Source of the DNA: Rhodospirillales bacterium
Lineage (GTDB): Bacteria > Pseudomonadota > Alphaproteobacteria > Rhodospirillales > JAOUPW01
NCBI GenBank assembly: GCA_029879665.1
Contig: JAOUPW010000126.1
Coordinates: forward strand, 1-6,311
Length of the DNA: 6,311 bases
Direction of reading: 5' to 3'
Below the pieces are notes generated by a model. The model had not been told where the DNA came from and ran no database searches. It worked only from the letters and a program-made list of their open reading frames with translations. The position numbers and the translations under genes were made by a program. Of this stretch, positions 1-6,311 are shown in pieces (position 1 is the first letter of the stretch; each line of letters opens with the position of its first letter).

Positions 1-726
1 GCCGTCGAATTTGAAATCGCCGTAATTGTCCGTGGTCGCCTCGGAAATCGTTTCCGAGTCTCTTTTCAGGGTGACGGAAGCGCCCTCGACGCAATCGGTC
101 CGGCCATCGGCCTTGGCAACGACACTGCCGCCGATAAAAGCCTTGGTGTAGCGGTCTAGATTCTTGTAGTAGACGCGCGGTTGGGTGCCCAGTTCAGGCC
201 GCAAGGTTTCCAGCCCTTCCTCGGCTGCCAGACGCTGCATTTCCGCGTCTTCCACGCACAGGCTTTTCATGGAGCCCGTCGGGCAGACCTGGGCGCCCCG
301 GGTTTCTTTCCAGCCATCGTCAAGCAGATGGGCATCGAAAATCCAGTGCTGCGGGATATTTTTTTCCGCGTTCCACCAGATGGCGCCATAGGGGCAGGCA
401 TCGACCAGATGTTTCTGGCCTCTGGACTTGACCGGATCGATGAGCAGGATCCCGTCGGGGCGTTTGGTGATGGCGCCGTCCTTGGCTTCCTTCATACACG
501 GTGCATCGTCGCAGTGGTTGCACATGACCGGCAGGTAGGCGACTTCGACCATGGGAACCTGGCCGCGCTCCTTGCGGTTGATTTCGATCCAGCGGTGGCC
601 GTGTTTCGGCATCGCCGCCGCGTACCCTGGGAAATCGTTGTCTACGTATTCATCATGACAGGACAGGGTGCACATGTTGCAATCCGTGCACAACGCAACG
701 TCAATAATCAGGTTCCACTTCTTCAT
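1..726 (-). CDS. Iron-sulfur beta subunit of a transhydroxylase-type molybdopterin oxidoreductase (3' end cut by window edge)
   Basis: This is the electron-transfer partner of the molybdenum subunit encoded just upstream. The first 242 codons are visible and no stop is reached. The start is the ATG at 726: an in-frame TGA lies 11 codons upstream and no other start codon falls between. The Shine-Dalgarno is weak (GGA about 12 bases upstream). Ferredoxin-type motifs are C13-x2-C16-x2-C19-x3-C23, then C69-x2-C72-x4-C77 with C111 in CPYG, then C148 in CPTG. The positions that should complete a third cluster are W128, D131 and G144 instead of Cys, so two complete [4Fe-4S] clusters are expected. 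After the linker PELGTQPRVYYKNL (177-190), residues from about 195 on resemble a Cna-B/carboxypeptidase-regulatory beta-sandwich, the domain known at the C-terminus of the Pelobacter transhydroxylase beta subunit (about 274 residues). Roughly 30 residues are therefore missing. No signal peptide is seen. Family is secure; the partner's substrate is not known. Confidence 0.93.
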   Translation of the reverse strand, partial: MKKWNLIIDVALCTDCNMCTLSCHDEYVDNDFPGYAAAMPKHGHRWIEINRKERGQVPMVEVAYLPVMCNHCDDAPCMKEAKDGAITKRPDGILLIDPVKSRGQKHLVDACPYGAIWWNAEKNIPQHWIFDAHLLDDGWKETRGAQVCPTGSMKSLCVEDAEMQRLAAEEGLETLRPELGTQPRVYYKNLDRYTKAFIGGSVVAKADGRTDCVEGASVTLKRDSETISEATTDNYGDFKFDG

Positions 727-766
727 GTAATGCGTCCAGTTTACTTTCGCTTCTAAACTTCAATCC

Positions 767-777
767 TTGCCGGGCAA
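767..777. repeat. Short inverted repeat in the alpha-beta gap
   Basis: TTGCC and GGCAA flank a single central base in the 64-base gap between the alpha stop and the beta start. It could form a tiny hairpin in the mRNA or be chance. It has no T-run, so it is not a terminator, and the two genes are likely co-transcribed. Confidence 0.25.
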
Positions 778-790
778 CCGATTTCACACC

Positions 791-3700
791 TCATTCGGCC
801 GCCGCCACGCCCGCGCGTCCCTGGGCTTCCGCATCCTTGATGGCCCCTTCCCTCAGTTCGCCGCCGCCATCCCACAGCTCGATTTCGACCAGACAGGAAT
901 TGGCCGCCGTACCGGTGGTCTTCTTGCTGATGCCGCGCCGGGGCGTCAGCTGGTTGACACAGCCGCCGCGGTCGACGGAATACCCGGGCTCGCCGATGGG
1001 GTCGTACTTGGCCGACGATTCGTAGGAATGAACCGTGCCCCGTGGCAGCCGTTCGGTAACCAGGGCGGCGCAAATAACCGCGCCACGGTCGTTGTGGATC
1101 TTGACCAGATCTTTGTTCTTGATGTTGCGGGCCTCTGCATCCTTGGAATTGATGCGGACAATCCAATAATAGTAACCATCGATGAGGATGCGGTGACTTT
1201 CGATGTCGTTGACCGTGCTGTCCTTACCGTCGCTCATGGTGTGGTAACTGAAGCGCGGATGCGGGGTCAGCAACTGCAACGGATATTTATCGTGCAGCTC
1301 GCTCCCGGGGCCTTCCCACGAACGCAGATATTTGACGATCGGCGGGCGTTCCGGATCATCGGCATCGAACTTCTTTAGGCTGTTGCATTCGAACTCGAAC
1401 TTTCCGGACTGGGTCTGCAGGCCTTCCAGAAACTTTTCGCTGTAATCACCGGGCATGGGATGCGGTTCCGGCACGTCTTTCTTGCGGCCCTCATAAAACC
1501 AGCGGAAGGAAACGGGGGCGCGGAGGGCCTCCTCCGGCGCCGGGATCACGAAATAGCCTTTCTTGAGAAACTTCTTCCAGGAAATGTGCTTGGGCAGATC
1601 CGATGAATCGAACTGGCGCTTCATCCAATCCAGTTCGGTCATGCCTTCGGAAAACAGGGCACCCAGACCCAACCGGTTGGCTAGATCGAGGAAGATCTGG
1701 TAATCCGATTTCGATTCGCCCAGCGGCTCAATGCATTTGTGCTGGATGAAGGCGACACGGTGGTTCATCTGCGTGTAGCCATGATGGCCGTAGCCGCCGA
1801 ACCCGCCGAACTCGCTGATATCCCAGCGTTCCAATTGCGTGCAGGCGGGCAGCAGAACATCGGCGAATTTCGCTTCACCCTCGAACCAGATCGATTGGTT
1901 GACGACGAACGGTAATTTATCCGTGCGGTACATTTTCACGTAACGGTTGGTTTCGGTCATGGTGCCGATCGAAGCGCCGCCGTACTTGTAGAGCATCTGG
2001 ATCGTGGAATGACCGGCCTGCGGGTATTTGAATTTTTGGAACTGGCCCTCGATGGTCTTGCCGTTCCAGGGATAGCCCTCGGCCTTGCCTTCAAGGATGG
2101 CTTCCGGAATCTGCAGACGCGGAATGCGTTGCGTCGACGGATTGACGGTAGGCAGCTGCGGCATGCGCTGGTAAAGGTTCATGGAAATGGCAGTATGCTC
2201 GATATCGCCGGAGATGCCGCCTTCGGCATAGCCCGGGAAGTAGAACCGGCAATCGACCGGCGTTCCCCACTGCATGCAGCCCCAGTTGACGCCGGGCCGG
2301 CCCATGCCCTGCATCGCCATCAGGCAGGTCAGCGAACGGGCCCATTGGATGCCGGAAGCCGAGCGGCAGGCGCCGCCGTGACCGTTTCCCCAGCCGCCGG
2401 CGCCGAGATAGGTTTTCTTTGAAGCCCATTCCCGGGCCAGGGCGCGGACGTCATGGGCCGGGACGCCGGTTTCCGCTTCCTGCCATTCCGGGGTTTTCGC
2501 AATGCCGTCTTCCTCGCCCAGGATATAGTCCCGCCAGATATTGAAGCCAATGGAACGGTTTTCGACGAAGTGCTTGTCGTAGGTATCTTCAATGATCCAG
2601 ACGTAGGCGATGGCCAGAGCCATGGCGGTGTCGGTGCCCGGTTTGGGCGCGAACCATTTGCCCCCCAGGAGGGCCGCGGTCTGGTTGAAGTAGGGGTCGA
2701 TGTGCACCATCTTGATGCCCAGTTCGTGCAGCCAAAGGCGTCGCGAGGTGCCTTCGAAAGCGCCATACGATCCGCTGGTCGTTTCCGGGTCGGACGACCA
2801 GAAGACGACCATTTCAGCTTCCTGCATGAGGTCTTCGATGGTGCCGTAGGTCTCCGGCTGGCCCAGGCGCATGCTGTAGCCCCAGTGATGCATGGCGCCC
2901 CAGTACCAGCCTTCCCAGCTGTCGGGATTGTGCACCACCTCGGTATGGCCGATCAGGTTCATAAACTTGAAATTGGCGCTAATGTAATACCCGATGTTGC
3001 CCCAGGTATGGTGAGAGCCGTGATTGGACAGGATTGCCCCCTGGCCGTAGTCTTTCTTGATGCGCTTGATCTCGCCGGCGACGATGTCCAGGGCTTCATC
3101 CCAGCTGATCCGCTCATAGCCGGAAATGCCCCGGTTTTCGCAGTTGCGCTCGCCGTTGGGATCGAAATCGACCCGTTTCATGGGGTACAGCAACCGGTCG
3201 GGCGAATAGACCGTCGATTTGGAACACATGGTATGCGGCGCGACCGTCGCCATGCGTGGCGGCGAGAAGGATTTGCCCCGGGCCTTGATGGACCAGGAAG
3301 GCGCATCGGTTTCATCGAAGGTGATCGGCGTCATACGGACGATCTTGTCGTCCTTGACGAAAACGAACATGGGCCCACCGTTGGTGTGGGTGACGAAGCG
3401 TTTCATGCCGTTGCCGACGTCGGTGCCGTATTCCCAGCCGACGTTCTGCATGATCATCAGGGTTTGCGTAAACCACAGGGACAACTCGTCAGGCCCCTTC
3501 AGGTCGATGTGGAAATTTTTCATCGCTTCAATCTGATCGAGTTGATTGATCGGCGGCATCAGGAGGTCGGCGGCGAGTTCCGCCGTGGAAAAGGAAAGGC
3601 ACACGTCGGAATTGGGATGAATGCCGCTTTTGGAGAGCACCTTGCCGTCCTTGAAGGTGAAATAACGGCCCTGGGAGTCATCCATCACCTTGATCTGGGC

Positions 3701-3811
3701 GGTGAAATTCTTTTCCTTCAGGCGCGCGCGAAAGGAAGGGTATATGCGGGCCTTGAAGCGCAGCATCTGCAACAGGCCGTACAAGATAATCGATAGTTTT
3801 AATGTGCCCAC
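791..3811 (-). CDS. Molybdopterin oxidoreductase alpha subunit, pyrogallol-phloroglucinol transhydroxylase type, with N-terminal SCP2-like domain
   Basis: This is the catalytic subunit of a DMSO-reductase-family enzyme expected to hydroxylate or transhydroxylate a phenolic ring using bis-MGD molybdenum. It has 1006 residues; the Pelobacter acidigallici enzyme has about 875. Residues 1-135 are extra and resemble an SCP2 (sterol carrier) domain (about 36-125). The Mo-enzyme part begins near 137 and ends near 980, followed by a polar tail of about 25 residues. The CxxCxxxC cluster motif usual near the start of the Mo-enzyme part is absent, as in transhydroxylase. Catalytic matches are His267 (H144 in Pelobacter), Tyr275 (Y152), Asp297 (D174), Ser298 (S175, Mo ligand), Trp299 (W176), Tyr528 (Y404) and Tyr674 (Y560). 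Pocket positions R153, W354 and C557 become Tyr276, His478 and Phe671. The start is GTG at 3811 with AGAGGG four bases upstream; the ATG of Met16 is an alternative. No Tat or Sec signal is visible, so a cytoplasmic location is likely. Resorcinol hydroxylase (RehL) is the main alternative identity within the family. Confidence 0.93.
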   Translation of the reverse strand: MGTLKLSIILYGLLQMLRFKARIYPSFRARLKEKNFTAQIKVMDDSQGRYFTFKDGKVLSKSGIHPNSDVCLSFSTAELAADLLMPPINQLDQIEAMKNFHIDLKGPDELSLWFTQTLMIMQNVGWEYGTDVGNGMKRFVTHTNGGPMFVFVKDDKIVRMTPITFDETDAPSWSIKARGKSFSPPRMATVAPHTMCSKSTVYSPDRLLYPMKRVDFDPNGERNCENRGISGYERISWDEALDIVAGEIKRIKKDYGQGAILSNHGSHHTWGNIGYYISANFKFMNLIGHTEVVHNPDSWEGWYWGAMHHWGYSMRLGQPETYGTIEDLMQEAEMVVFWSSDPETTSGSYGAFEGTSRRLWLHELGIKMVHIDPYFNQTAALLGGKWFAPKPGTDTAMALAIAYVWIIEDTYDKHFVENRSIGFNIWRDYILGEEDGIAKTPEWQEAETGVPAHDVRALAREWASKKTYLGAGGWGNGHGGACRSASGIQWARSLTCLMAMQGMGRPGVNWGCMQWGTPVDCRFYFPGYAEGGISGDIEHTAISMNLYQRMPQLPTVNPSTQRIPRLQIPEAILEGKAEGYPWNGKTIEGQFQKFKYPQAGHSTIQMLYKYGGASIGTMTETNRYVKMYRTDKLPFVVNQSIWFEGEAKFADVLLPACTQLERWDISEFGGFGGYGHHGYTQMNHRVAFIQHKCIEPLGESKSDYQIFLDLANRLGLGALFSEGMTELDWMKRQFDSSDLPKHISWKKFLKKGYFVIPAPEEALRAPVSFRWFYEGRKKDVPEPHPMPGDYSEKFLEGLQTQSGKFEFECNSLKKFDADDPERPPIVKYLRSWEGPGSELHDKYPLQLLTPHPRFSYHTMSDGKDSTVNDIESHRILIDGYYYWIVRINSKDAEARNIKNKDLVKIHNDRGAVICAALVTERLPRGTVHSYESSAKYDPIGEPGYSVDRGGCVNQLTPRRGISKKTTGTAANSCLVEIELWDGGGELREGAIKDAEAQGRAGVAAAE

Positions 3812-3961
3812 TTTGCCCTCTTCATTCGGTCGGGAGACCTGGATTTCCCCTGACCCCGGCCTTGCGGCGGCCGATGGTTTCGGTTGGTTGTAGATAGGCC
3901 GTGAAGACGCGGTTCCGCTTGCAAAAAGCCATATTCAAGCAGCGTTCAAGGCTCCCCTGTC
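3812..3961 (-). other. Leader of the alpha/beta transcript; no firm gene
   Basis: If transcription starts near 3962, this is a 5' untranslated leader of about 150 bases. It holds a 36-codon open frame (ATG at 3932, TGA at 3824-3822) that stops 10 bases before the alpha start, without a clear ribosome binding site. It also holds a modest inverted repeat (CGGCC 3857-3861 with GGCCG 3869-3873). No recognisable riboswitch or terminator was seen. Confidence 0.3.
3816..3821 (-). promoter_or_regulatory. Ribosome binding site of the alpha subunit gene
   Basis: AGAGGG on the minus strand lies four bases before the GTG at 3811. It is the best Shine-Dalgarno match near this start and supports the GTG over the internal ATG of Met16. 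Confidence 0.6.
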
Positions 3962-4002
3962 AGGCCCGAGTATAGGGCGGCGTCAGATTACCTTTTGATA
4001 TA
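3962..4002 (-). promoter_or_regulatory. Predicted activated promoter of the alpha/beta genes
   Basis: On the minus strand, TATACT (3974-3969) matches the sigma-70 -10 consensus in five of six positions, giving a start near 3962. The -35 region 16 to 18 bases upstream is poor (CAAAAG and neighbours), which is usual for promoters needing an activator. A TTGATATA element (plus strand, 3995-4002) is centred near -36, where LysR proteins place their activation site. The assignment is inferred from spacing only. Confidence 0.4.
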
Positions 4003-4015
4003 AAAAATGGATATA

Positions 4016-4036
4016 TTGATCTAATTATGTGATCGC
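4016..4036. promoter_or_regulatory. Probable LysR operator upstream of the alpha subunit gene
   Basis: An imperfect dyad with half-sites TTGATC (4016-4021) and TGTGATC (4028-4034). It contains ATC-N9-GAT (4019-4033) and hence T-N11-A, the LysR-box pattern known from NodD and relatives. It matches the perfect palindrome at the start of the adjacent lysR gene at 16 of 21 positions. Its centre is about 64 bases upstream of the predicted transcription start, the usual place for a LysR recognition site. Confidence 0.6.
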
Positions 4037-4081
4037 TCGGCCGGCCCATACAATTGGCGAGCGCTCCCCCGGATAAGTGAT

Positions 4082-4996
4082 CTAGGGCGAACCGGGGTGC
4101 GCGCTCGGAGCAACCCGGCGCAGTTCATTGATAAATTCCCTGCACGCGGGCGATAACGCGCCGTGCGCGCGCGTGATGACGGCAACCGTCCAGGGCTGCA
4201 TGGGAATTTTTAGGGAAAGCGGCGCGATCGGTATGCCCTTGCGGCGCCCCGAAAAAGTCTGCTTCGGCACCAGGGCGATGTAATCGCTGTGTTCAACAAG
4301 GGCCAGGGCGCAGGCAAACGAGCTGCACTCGACGGTTCCTTTCGGCGGCTCGAACCCATTGACCAGAAAAGTTTGTTCATAGACTTGTCGGCGCGTGGCA
4401 AGGGAACCGAAAACGATCCAGTCCCTGTCGACCAGGTCGCCCAGGGACAGGTTGGCTTCCCGCGTCAGGGGATGTCCGGTGCGTACGGCGGGGGTCACCT
4501 GATCCTCGAGCAGCACCTCGAATTCCAGCTCCTCGTCGGTGGGCTTATCGGGCAACAGGCAGACGGCGGCGTCCAGTTCGCCCAGACGCACGGCCGCCAG
4601 ATTATCGGGATAAAACCCTTCCTGGATCTGGAAATTGACTTGGGGATGGGTTTTCTTGAACGAAACGATGGCCCGGGGCACCAGATTCATGGCCACCGTC
4701 GGCGACGCACTGATCCGGATATCGCCGGTTTTAGATCCTTCCAGATGCTCAATCTCGTTGCGGGCATGGCGCAACTCCGCCTCGATGACCGAGGCCCGGG
4801 CGATCAGCGCCTCGCCAAAAACCGTCGGCGTCACACCATGAGACGCCCGGTGCAGCAATTCCACGCCCAGGAATTCCTCAAGCTGTTTGATGCTTTTGGT
4901 GACCGCCGATTGGGAAATATGCAGGTCGCGCGAGGCTTGGCGGACACTGCCGGCCTTCGCCACGGCGGTCAGGTTGCGGAGTTGGCTCAATTTCAT
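4082..4996 (-). CDS. LysR-type transcriptional regulator
   Basis: A DNA-binding regulator of 304 residues, full length for the family. The N-terminal winged helix-turn-helix spans residues 1-60, with the LysR signature from AVAKAGSVRQASRDL through SQSAVTKSIKQLEEFLG to GVTPTVFGE; recognition-helix residues lie around 28-38. A linker helix (about 60-88) leads to a type 2 periplasmic-binding-like effector domain from GDIRISAS (91 on) to near 295. The chosen start is ATG at 4996, which begins MKLSQLRNL as LysR proteins usually do; a GTG nine bases upstream is possible but lies inside the operator palindrome. No good Shine-Dalgarno precedes either. The gene sits 105 bases after the TRAP permease and 270 before the Mo-enzyme gene, all on one strand. 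It likely activates the Mo-enzyme genes and represses itself. The effector is unknown; a phenolic substrate or product is an inference from context. Confidence 0.93.
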   Translation of the reverse strand: MKLSQLRNLTAVAKAGSVRQASRDLHISQSAVTKSIKQLEEFLGVELLHRASHGVTPTVFGEALIARASVIEAELRHARNEIEHLEGSKTGDIRISASPTVAMNLVPRAIVSFKKTHPQVNFQIQEGFYPDNLAAVRLGELDAAVCLLPDKPTDEELEFEVLLEDQVTPAVRTGHPLTREANLSLGDLVDRDWIVFGSLATRRQVYEQTFLVNGFEPPKGTVECSSFACALALVEHSDYIALVPKQTFSGRRKGIPIAPLSLKIPMQPWTVAVITRAHGALSPACREFINELRRVAPSAHPGSP

Positions 4997-4997
4997 C

Positions 4998-5018
4998 TTG
5001 ATCACATTTTGTGATCAA
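4998..5018. promoter_or_regulatory. Perfect palindromic operator at the lysR start (autoregulation site)
   Basis: Perfect inverted repeat: arms TTGATCACA (4998-5006) and TGTGATCAA (5010-5018) around TTT. It contains ATC-N9-GAT (5001-5015), a LysR box. It ends one base before the ATG at 4996 and occupies the place of the ribosome binding site, so a bound protein would block expression. The related site at 4016-4036 supports recognition by the same protein. Confidence 0.7.
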
Positions 5019-5030
5019 AATGATGAAATG

Positions 5031-5049
5031 TATATCAATTTATTATCAA
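5031..5049 (-). promoter_or_regulatory. Half-site elements and possible promoter of lysR
   Basis: On the minus strand TTGATATA (5038-5031) and TTGATA (5049-5044) precede the operator. Their starts are 11 bases apart, and TTGATATA begins 20 bases before the operator half-site TTGATC, which is about helical spacing. TATACA (5034-5029) could be a -10 box, giving a start near 5022, but no convincing -35 is visible. Confidence 0.35.
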
Positions 5050-5101
5050 CAATTCCCGCGGTCCGCCCGTTTTGGCTAGACGTCCCGGCTTTGAACCGCC
5101 G

Positions 5102-6311
5102 TCAGAACAGCAGGCCGGGAAGCCATAAGGCAAGTTCCGGGAAAATCAGCAACAGGGCAATCAGTACTGCATCAGCCAGCAAAAATGGTACGATTCCGGC
5201 GTAAATCGTTCCCAGATTGACGTCCGGCAGTTGGGCCCGGATGACAAAAATATTAAGGCCAACGGGCGGCGTGATCAGGCCCACTTCGACCATCACCACC
5301 ATGAGGATGCCATACCAGACCGAATCGAAACCGATTGCCTGCACGATCGGCAGGAAGACCGGAACCGTCACCAGAATAATGGCCACGGAATCAAGGAAAC
5401 ACCCCAAGACCAGGTAGAACAGCAGAATGATAAGGATCACCGCCCAGGGCGCCAGATCGAGGAATTTGATCATTTCAACAATGGCCAGGGGCAATTCCGT
5501 CTGTACGATGAAATAGGCAAAAATCCACGCCCCGGTAATGATGAACATCAGCATCGCCGTGGTTCGAAGAGTTTGCAGCAACCCTTCGAAAAAACTCGCG
5601 AGGCTCATCTGACGGCTCATCACGGCAATCACGATTGCCGCGAAGGACGCCACCCCGGCAGCTTCGGTCGGGCTGAACCAGCCCGTATAAATGCCGCCGA
5701 CCGCCAATCCGAAAAGAACCGCAAGCTTCCACATGGCAATCGCCGAGCGTAGACGCTGCCCGAGGGGAATGCGCGGACTCGCCGGCATCCAGTCCGGACA
5801 CAGACGGGCCAAGATCCATATGGCGACCATGAACAGAAAAGTGAGCAAAAATCCGGGGATCAGCCCGGCGGCAAAGAGCGCGGGCACAGATTCCTGCGCC
5901 GCCAGGGCATAGATCACCATGATCACGGATGGAGGAATCAGGATTCCCAATGTTCCGCCCGCGGCCACGGAACCGGTGGCGATCCGTTCGTCATAGCCGT
6001 AGCGGCGCATTTCCGGGACGCATATTCGGGTAAAGGTTCCCGCCGTGGCCAACGAGGAACCGCTGATCGCCGCAAAGCCGGCGCAGCCGCCGATCGTCGC
6101 CATTGAAAGTGCCCCGCGGCGTCCGGAAAAGATGGCGTTGGCGGCGGCGAAGAGCTCCTTCGACATCCCCGATACGGTGGCGACGACCCCCATGAGAATA
6201 AATAACGGCAACACCGAGAACGAATAGACCATAAGGTCATAAGGCGTGGAGCCGAGGACGATGGTCGCCCGGTCCCAGCCATCGATGGCGGCATAGCCGA
6301 AAAGGCCAACC
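5102..6311 (-). CDS. dctM: TRAP transporter large permease subunit, DctM family (5' end outside window)
   Basis: The membrane channel subunit of a tripartite ATP-independent periplasmic transporter, which takes up organic acids using an ion gradient with a periplasmic binding protein (DctP) and a small membrane subunit (DctQ). About 402 residues are visible and the frame stays open to the window edge; the family is usually about 425-430, so 25-30 N-terminal residues are missing. The ATG at 6232 is internal. Family signatures, numbered from the first visible residue: PLFILMG (34-40), GSSLATAGTFTRICVPEMRRYGYDERIATG (about 83-112), GTLGILIPPSVIMVIYA (about 117-133), the GCFLDS-to-VPVFLPI stretch, and EVGLITPPVGLNIFV (near 340). 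About a dozen hydrophobic segments are seen across the protein. DctP and DctQ genes would be expected just beyond 6311. Substrate cannot be read from this subunit; the neighbouring Mo enzyme suggests a phenolic or aromatic acid, as an inference. Confidence 0.95.
   Translation of the reverse strand, partial: VGLFGYAAIDGWDRATIVLGSTPYDLMVYSFSVLPLFILMGVVATVSGMSKELFAAANAIFSGRRGALSMATIGGCAGFAAISGSSLATAGTFTRICVPEMRRYGYDERIATGSVAAGGTLGILIPPSVIMVIYALAAQESVPALFAAGLIPGFLLTFLFMVAIWILARLCPDWMPASPRIPLGQRLRSAIAMWKLAVLFGLAVGGIYTGWFSPTEAAGVASFAAIVIAVMSRQMSLASFFEGLLQTLRTTAMLMFIITGAWIFAYFIVQTELPLAIVEMIKFLDLAPWAVILIILLFYLVLGCFLDSVAIILVTVPVFLPIVQAIGFDSVWYGILMVVMVEVGLITPPVGLNIFVIRAQLPDVNLGTIYAGIVPFLLADAVLIALLLIFPELALWLPGLLF

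Noticed and set aside
181..756. Plus-strand open frame of 191 codons opposite the beta subunit
   Set aside because: The minus-strand frame carries ordered ferredoxin cysteine motifs; this frame has none.
767..1378. Plus-strand open frame of 203 codons opposite the end of the alpha gene
   Set aside because: Antisense shadow of the conserved C-terminal part of the Mo enzyme; no family resemblance.
2453..3796. Plus-strand open frame of 447 codons opposite the alpha subunit gene
   Set aside because: It lies wholly antisense to a strongly recognised gene, has no recognisable domain and is a typical coding shadow in GC-rich DNA.
3917..3955. AGCC / GGCT followed by TTTTT in the leader as an attenuator
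   Set aside because: The stem is only four or five pairs with a loop of about 19 bases, too weak to call.
4034..4063. Inverted repeat CGCTCG / CGAGCG after lysR as a terminator
   Set aside because: Six-base stem with an 18-base loop and no T-run on the transcribed side; it also overlaps the operator end.
4997..5005. GTG at 5005 as the lysR start
   Set aside because: It only adds three residues, lies inside the palindrome and has no Shine-Dalgarno; the ATG at 4996 gives the usual LysR N-terminus. It cannot be fully excluded.
4289..5014. Plus-strand open frame of 241 codons opposite lysR
   Set aside because: Antisense to a full-length LysR protein with intact helix-turn-helix; no domain seen.
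5019..5101. Terminator for the TRAP operon before lysR
   Set aside because: No stable stem with a following T-run is seen, so read-through into lysR is possible.
5231..5752. Plus-strand open frame of 173 codons, rich in His and Gln, opposite the TRAP permease
   Set aside because: The composition is what antisense of a hydrophobic membrane protein gives; no family recognised.
6230..6232. ATG at 6232 as the true start of the TRAP permease
   Set aside because: The frame stays open to the window edge and the residues upstream (VGLFGYAAIDGW and on) fit the DctM N-terminal region.

Overview
The window suggests an alphaproteobacterium-like Gram-negative genome (moderately high GC, TRAP transporter, LysR regulator). 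This placement is an inference from gene style, not from a marker gene. All four supported genes lie on the minus strand, so transcription runs from position 6311 towards 1. No RNA gene, insertion sequence, CRISPR array or phage gene was seen.

Layout in order of transcription. (1) 6311-5102: large permease (DctM) of a TRAP uptake transporter, missing its N-terminus at the window edge. (2) 5101-4997: a 105-base gap rich in A/T near lysR, carrying a perfect 9-base-arm palindrome just before the regulator's start codon. (3) 4996-4082: LysR-type regulator. (4) 4081-3812: a 270-base regulatory gap with a second, imperfect copy of the same palindrome, a nearby TTGATATA element, a -10-like TATACT and a leader of about 150 bases. 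(5) 3811-791: a 1006-residue molybdopterin oxidoreductase of the pyrogallol-phloroglucinol transhydroxylase type, with an SCP2-like domain fused to its N-terminus. (6) 726-1: its iron-sulfur beta subunit, cut by the window edge inside a C-terminal Cna-B-like domain.

Working model: the TRAP system imports an organic acid or phenolic compound, the LysR protein senses it or a product, and the regulator activates the alpha/beta pair, which hydroxylates or transhydroxylates a phenolic ring at a molybdenum site. The residues central to transhydroxylase catalysis are kept (His267, Tyr275, Asp297, Ser298 as Mo ligand, Trp299, Tyr528). Several substrate-pocket positions differ from the Pelobacter enzyme, and the beta subunit appears to have lost three of the four cysteines of one [4Fe-4S] cluster. 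The enzyme is therefore probably a divergent member with another substrate or another electron path. The most notable points are the SCP2 fusion, the altered pocket, the missing cluster, and the pair of matching LysR operators. Comparisons with the Pelobacter enzyme rest on its sequence and structure as remembered, not on a search.
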